The translations under genes were made by a program, and so were the position numbers. DNA of 64,000 nt from Conexibacter stalactiti (GTDB taxonomy: Bacteria > Actinomycetota > Thermoleophilia > Solirubrobacterales > Solirubrobacteraceae). Location: the NCBI RefSeq assembly GCF_035967765.1, contig NZ_JAYWIT010000012.1; one strand, written 5' to 3'. Positions 60,270 to 64,000 of the stretch are shown here, piece by piece. Positions within the stretch are counted from its first letter, which is position 1. The number at the start of each line of letters is the position of its first letter. Under the pieces are notes generated by a model, which had not been told where the DNA came from, searched no databases, and saw nothing but the letters and a program-made list of their open reading frames with translations.

Positions 60270-61205
60270 TCATGACCGCGTGCGTCTCGCGCGCGCGGCG
60301 CTTCTGATCGCCCGTACGAGCTCGGCCTTCGTCATGTTCGTCCGTCCCTCGATGTCGATCGAGGCGGCAAGCCCCATCAGCTCCGTCTTCGTGTGCGCCT
60401 CGAGATCGCCGTTGATCTCCTCGGTCTGGATCGTGCGCGCGGTGGCGCGTGCTCGCTCCGCCGTGTCCGCGCGCACCTGCTCGGCCGCGGCGACCCGCGA
60501 ATCGGCCTGCCGCGCCTGCTGCTCGGCGTCGTCGACCAGCCGGTCGGCCTGCCGGCGCGCCTCTTCGGCGACCGCACGGGCGACCTGCGTCGCCTCGTCC
60601 GCCAAGTGGCGCGCCTCTCTGAGGCGATAGTTGGCCTCCGCCAGCAGCTCCTTCGCCTCTTCCTGGCGCTCCTCGGCCTCCTGGCGGGCCGACTGCGCCT
60701 CCTGCTCGGCCTCCGCCTGCACCCGCTTGACCTGCTCGTCGGCCTCGGCGCGGGCGGCCGCGCTCTCGCGCTGCACCGCCTCATCCGCCTGTCGTCTCGC
60801 CTCGGCGATCCGCTCGTCGGCGGACTGCTTCGTCGCTCTCTTGACCTCCGCCACGCGGGCGCGGCCATGATCGGCCACCTCGCGCGCGTGCTCGGACCGC
60901 TCCTTCGCCTCGCGGGCGGCCTCGATCGCGCGCTCCTCGGCCTCGTGCGCCCGCTCGGCAGCCGCCTGCGCGCGCTGCATCCGCGTCTCGATCGAGTCGC
61001 CGCCCACGGGAGCGGCGTCGACGACCGACGCCTTCACCTTGCGAGCGGTGTCGCGTGTGTCGGCCGCCGCGCCCTTCGCCGCGTTGCCCGCGGTCTCCGC
61101 CGGTTGCAGAGCGCGCGAGAGCAGCCACGCGGCGTTGTTCGGGAGATCGCGCAGGCCGGTACGCGTCTGCTCAGACAGCCAGTGCACCGGATGTGGTGTA
61201 TTCAT
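60270..61205 (-). CDS. Long coiled-coil protein with C-terminal Rho-N-like domain
   Basis: A 311-residue protein. ATG 61205 has GAGGGTGG upstream. Residues 75-260 form one long charged coiled coil rich in Ala, Glu and Arg (AEEARRQADRLVDDAEQQAR as a sample). Residues 275-305 read TKTELMGLAASIDIEGRTN then MTKAELVRAIR, a Rho-N/HeH-like helix-extended-helix that may bind nucleic acid. It probably forms filaments or binds the membrane or nucleoid with its two small operon partners. Function unknown. Confidence 0.78.
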   Translation of the reverse strand: MNTPHPVHWLSEQTRTGLRDLPNNAAWLLSRALQPAETAGNAAKGAAADTRDTARKVKASVVDAAPVGGDSIETRMQRAQAAAERAHEAEERAIEAAREAKERSEHAREVADHGRARVAEVKRATKQSADERIAEARRQADEAVQRESAAARAEADEQVKRVQAEAEQEAQSARQEAEERQEEAKELLAEANYRLREARHLADEATQVARAVAEEARRQADRLVDDAEQQARQADSRVAAAEQVRADTAERARATARTIQTEEINGDLEAHTKTELMGLAASIDIEGRTNMTKAELVRAIRSAARARRTRS

Positions 61206-61362
61206 TCCACCCTCACCTCGTTCGACAGCGGCGATGACAGTCGGCGCGTGCGCCGGCTCGCCGTCACTGCGAACGTACCCCGCGTTCACGGTGAGAAGAC
61301 GAGGCAGTCGAAGGTCGGCGCACAAGAGCGCGGCGAAAGTCGCCGCCGCGCTCGCCCAATGC

Positions 61363-63780
61363 TCAGGAATCGACCTCCAGCGCGTCGACCATCGTCCATG
61401 CCGCGGTCGTCGCGACCAGTCTGATCGTGTGCGTGCCGCTGCTGGCGAATCTGTGGCTGAAGAGCAGCTGGCCGTACGCCTCGGCGCCGCCGTTGTCCTC
61501 GCTGAAGACGCCTTGGGAGACGCCGTCGAGGAAGACCTCCACGCTGCCGGCGCCGGCCTCCTTCCACGTCCGCACGCGCACGGCGGAGCCGGTGAAGGTG
61601 TAGCTGCCCCAGGCGCCGATCGTGCTGCCGCCGTGCGCGGTGCCGCCGTGGGCCGGGCCGTCGGCGTAGGCGCTCCAGCCGCCGCCCCAGCTCCAGCCGG
61701 CGGCGCCGTCGTCGACCACGGTGGTCGTCGGGCCGCTGCCTCCGCCGCCCTGCAGCGCCGCCGACTGCAGCGTCACGTTGCCGTTGCTGGTGACGACCGA
61801 GTCGACCGTCCAGCTGACCGTCAGCGTCTGCCCCGCTCTCGCCGCTCTGTAGGAGAGCGCGAAGGTGCCGTTGGCGCTGCTGCCGCTGCCGGCGCTCAGC
61901 GAGGTGCTGGTGTAGCTGCTCACGCTGCCGTCGCTGAGCGTCGCGACCAGTCTCCCTCTCGCCTCCCACGCGCCGACGTGGACGAGCAGTCTGCGCGCGG
62001 TCGTGTCGGCCGGGACGGTGAATCTGAAGCCGTTGCCGGCCCCGGTCACGTAGATGCCGGTCGTCGAGGCGGTCGCGCTCGCGGTCGGCGTGCCGTCGCT
62101 CCAGGTGTAGCCGATCGCGTTGTTGGCGTAGCGCGTGATCGTTCCGCTGCCGACGGCCGTGCGGTCGCTGATCAGGCCGGCGCCGTTCTTGTGGTCGAAG
62201 CTCGTCGCGCTCGACGTGCCCCAGTGCGCCCAGTCGGCCGTCCCCGTCGCCGTCAGGTCGACCGTCCCGCCGCTCGCCGTCGTCAGCGAGCCGCAGAGGT
62301 TGGTCGAGCAGCTCGACGACGGCAGCGGGACGCCGTAGAAGGCGTAGCCCCACGCCGGCAGTCTCACCGTCACGCTGCCGCCGGAGATCGACGGGCCGGC
62401 GCCCGCCGCGAGCAGGTTGGTCGTGGTGCCGTCGCCGACGCCGCTGCCGGCGAGGTTCACCGTCACCGTGCGCGCGGCGTTCGTGTAGTTGAAGACGGCG
62501 AGCGCCTTCTGCGTCCCGCTGACCGAGGTGCGCACGAAGGCGTACGTCTTCGTGTCGTCGTCGGTCGCGACCTGCGTGCGGGCGCCCTGCGACTGCAGCG
62601 CCGGGTTGGCGACGACGGCGTCCGTGATCGCCTTGAAGCTCGCGCCCTCGCCGGCCCAGGTCGACGGCGAGCCGAAGCCGTCGCCCGGATCCCAGACCAG
62701 CAGCTGGTTGCCGCTCGCGGCGATCGTCGCCGCCTGCAGCAGATGCGTCGCCGCGTCGGAGGTCGTCGTGAAGTCGGGCGCGGAGAGCGCGGTGCCGCCC
62801 GCGGCGACGATCCCGTCGCGGGTCCAGAGGCCGTCGTCGATCGCCGACGGGTTCTGTCTCGCGATCGCCGTCGTCGCGATCTGGTTGCCCCAGAAGGCCT
62901 GGTCGGTCGTCGCGTCGAAGCCGTAGCCGATCGCGGTCGCGTCGCGCGGCGTCTCGGCCGCGGCCATGCGGCCCGGGTAGGCGTGGATCGTGTCGGTGAT
63001 CGTGCTTCTGAGGCAGGAGGCGTCGCAGTCGACCATCTCGGTGATCGCGTCGACGATGAAGCCGTCGAGGCCGGTGTCGAGCCAGTGCTCGAGGACTCTT
63101 CTCGCCTCCGCGCGCCACTCGGCGGCGGCGAAGTCGCCGGTCGGCTGGTCGGCCCAGCCGCTGTAGTAGCTGATGTTCGTGCCGGCGTCGGGATCGGTCA
63201 CCCAGCGCTTCGTGAGGCCGTTGACGCCGCAGAGGTCGCACGGCTTCGTGACCGTGCCGGCGCCGCTTCTCCAGCGGAAGAAGCGCGCGGGGCTGTTGGC
63301 CGGCTGGTTGGCGCGGATCGGGCCGTATCTTCTGACGTCGGCCTCCGCCTGCTTGAAGAGCGCCGAGCCAGTCCAGAAGTAGGCGATGTTGAACCAGGTC
63401 GTGACCGCGATCCCGCGCGCGTGCGCGGCTTCGAGGAAGTCGAGCCAGTCCTGGTCGGTCCCGATCGACGGCTCGACGCTGTAGAAGTCGGACGCCGAGA
63501 GGCCGTTGTAGATCGAGGTCGGACCGGCCTTCACCGGCCAGTCGAGGTTGAGGATCTTGTAGCCGTCGGCGGCGATCTGGTCGAGGTCGTCTCTGACCTC
63601 GTCGAGCGTCAGCCCGTAGAAGCGCGCGTTGATCGTCTTCTCGCCGGTCAGCTGCTGCCACCACTTGTCTCTCGTGAGGCCGCCGTCGGCGGCGGCGGTG
63701 CCCGTCACGAGGCCCGCCAGTGCGCACGTCAGCGCGCACGCCGACGCGAGGGCCGCAGCCCACATCCTGCGCATCGTCAT
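61363..63780 (-). CDS. Secreted GH13-like glycoside hydrolase with C-terminal binding domains
   Basis: An 805-residue exported protein. Signal peptide cut after GTAAA. Residues 35-400 form an alpha-amylase-type barrel: LDEVRDDLDQIAADGYKILN, AVTTWFNIAYFW (region I), DTGLDGFIVDAITEM (region II with the nucleophile aspartate). Residues 430-530 are a beta-sandwich domain and 540-800 carry three carbohydrate-binding-like modules. It probably degrades an alpha-glucan outside the cell. Many arginines are AGA. The next gene upstream is a PfkB-type kinase. Confidence 0.78.
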   Translation of the reverse strand: MTMRRMWAAALASACALTCALAGLVTGTAAADGGLTRDKWWQQLTGEKTINARFYGLTLDEVRDDLDQIAADGYKILNLDWPVKAGPTSIYNGLSASDFYSVEPSIGTDQDWLDFLEAAHARGIAVTTWFNIAYFWTGSALFKQAEADVRRYGPIRANQPANSPARFFRWRSGAGTVTKPCDLCGVNGLTKRWVTDPDAGTNISYYSGWADQPTGDFAAAEWRAEARRVLEHWLDTGLDGFIVDAITEMVDCDASCLRSTITDTIHAYPGRMAAAETPRDATAIGYGFDATTDQAFWGNQIATTAIARQNPSAIDDGLWTRDGIVAAGGTALSAPDFTTTSDAATHLLQAATIAASGNQLLVWDPGDGFGSPSTWAGEGASFKAITDAVVANPALQSQGARTQVATDDDTKTYAFVRTSVSGTQKALAVFNYTNAARTVTVNLAGSGVGDGTTTNLLAAGAGPSISGGSVTVRLPAWGYAFYGVPLPSSSCSTNLCGSLTTASGGTVDLTATGTADWAHWGTSSATSFDHKNGAGLISDRTAVGSGTITRYANNAIGYTWSDGTPTASATASTTGIYVTGAGNGFRFTVPADTTARRLLVHVGAWEARGRLVATLSDGSVSSYTSTSLSAGSGSSANGTFALSYRAARAGQTLTVSWTVDSVVTSNGNVTLQSAALQGGGGSGPTTTVVDDGAAGWSWGGGWSAYADGPAHGGTAHGGSTIGAWGSYTFTGSAVRVRTWKEAGAGSVEVFLDGVSQGVFSEDNGGAEAYGQLLFSHRFASSGTHTIRLVATTAAWTMVDALEVDS

Positions 63781-63837
63781 CTCTCTCCTCTACGACCGTG
63801 TGTGAACGGTGAGAACTGCCGGTGCTGCTCCTGCTGC

Positions 63838-64000
63838 TCAGCCCGCGGCGAGCGCCTCGATCGCGGCGCGGTCGCCGAGCGCGCCGCGCGCTCCCGGCGC
63901 GGTCGTCGCATGGGCGCCCGCCGCCGCCGCGAGGCGCACCGCCGCGTGAAGCTCCTGGCCTGCCGCCAGCTCGGCGGCGAGCGCGCCGCGGAAGGCGTCG
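63838..64000 (-). CDS. PfkB/ribokinase-family carbohydrate kinase, C-terminal fragment
   Basis: Open to the right edge. The 53 visible residues start DAFRGALAAELAAGQEL and run to LAAAAGAHATT, then PGARGALGDRAAIEAL, the typical C-terminus of PfkB-family sugar kinases after the catalytic GxGD loop (outside the window). It likely phosphorylates a sugar released by nearby hydrolases. It lies 58 nt before the GH13-like gene on the same strand. Confidence 0.75.
   Translation of the reverse strand, partial: DAFRGALAAELAAGQELHAAVRLAAAAGAHATTAPGARGALGDRAAIEALAAG

Noticed and set aside
1..64000. tRNA, rRNA, CRISPR, insertion sequence or prophage signals
   Set aside because: No cloverleaf-like segment, regularly spaced repeat or transposase/integrase motif was recognised; a covariance search would be needed to be sure.

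Overview
The window is very GC-rich (about 72-73% by eye) with strong codon bias toward C or G endings, many ATGA/GTGA start-stop overlaps, several apparent leaderless starts, and an F420/deazaflavin-type reductase. This fits a high-GC actinobacterium. The large secreted multidomain proteins and frequent AGA arginine codons suggest the Thermoleophilia (Solirubrobacterales, Conexibacter-like), but that is an inference. No rRNA, tRNA, CRISPR array, insertion sequence or phage gene was recognised.

Bases 1-29,600 look like one large accessory carbohydrate-catabolism island. It holds three paralogous GHL6-type putative glycoside hydrolases, two family-1 solute-binding lipoproteins without a visible permease, a complete ribose/rhamnose-type ABC importer, a secreted beta-helix protein, four SDR dehydrogenases, two amidohydrolase_2 (sugar-lactonase-like) proteins, a Gfo/Idh/MocA oxidoreductase, an L-rhamnose-mutarotase-like protein, a sugar-isomerase-like TIM barrel, two VOC proteins, 2-oxoacid dehydrogenase E1 (separate and fused forms) and E2 subunits, and two paralogous IclR regulators. 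Six promoters in this island carry the same 15-bp near-palindrome, TATC-N7-GATA. In five of them it sits between a -35 and a -10 box, with its terminal TA forming the start of the -10. I read this as an IclR-controlled regulon for uptake of a deoxy- or uronic-type sugar glycoside, its oxidation and lactone hydrolysis, and oxidative decarboxylation of the resulting 2-oxoacid. The substrate is not known.

Bases 29,600-37,100 hold stress or efflux regulation: a MarR gene with a perfect operator, an SRPBCC protein, two exported proteins of unknown function, and a divergent TetR/MFS pair with two matching operators. Bases 37,100-46,800 are mostly exported proteins (alkaline phosphatase, HYR/beta-propeller and FG-GAP proteins), interrupted by a Rieske oxygenase gene with a frameshift and a GntR regulator. 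Bases 46,900-49,500 encode a NarL-type two-component pair. Next to it lies a frameshifted fused receiver/thioredoxin-reductase-like gene.

Bases 51,200-64,000 hold a TetR/metallo-beta-lactamase-fold pair, an FAD oxidoreductase whose promoter carries a DosR-like palindrome, a pentapeptide-repeat protein, a stand-alone LigD-type polymerase domain, a 1,073-residue secreted protein with lamin-tail and collagen-like parts, a three-gene coiled-coil operon, a secreted GH13-like protein and the end of a PfkB-family kinase gene.

Two cross-cutting signals stand out: the IclR-type operator set, and an enrichment of AGA arginine codons in exported proteins compared with cytosolic ones.
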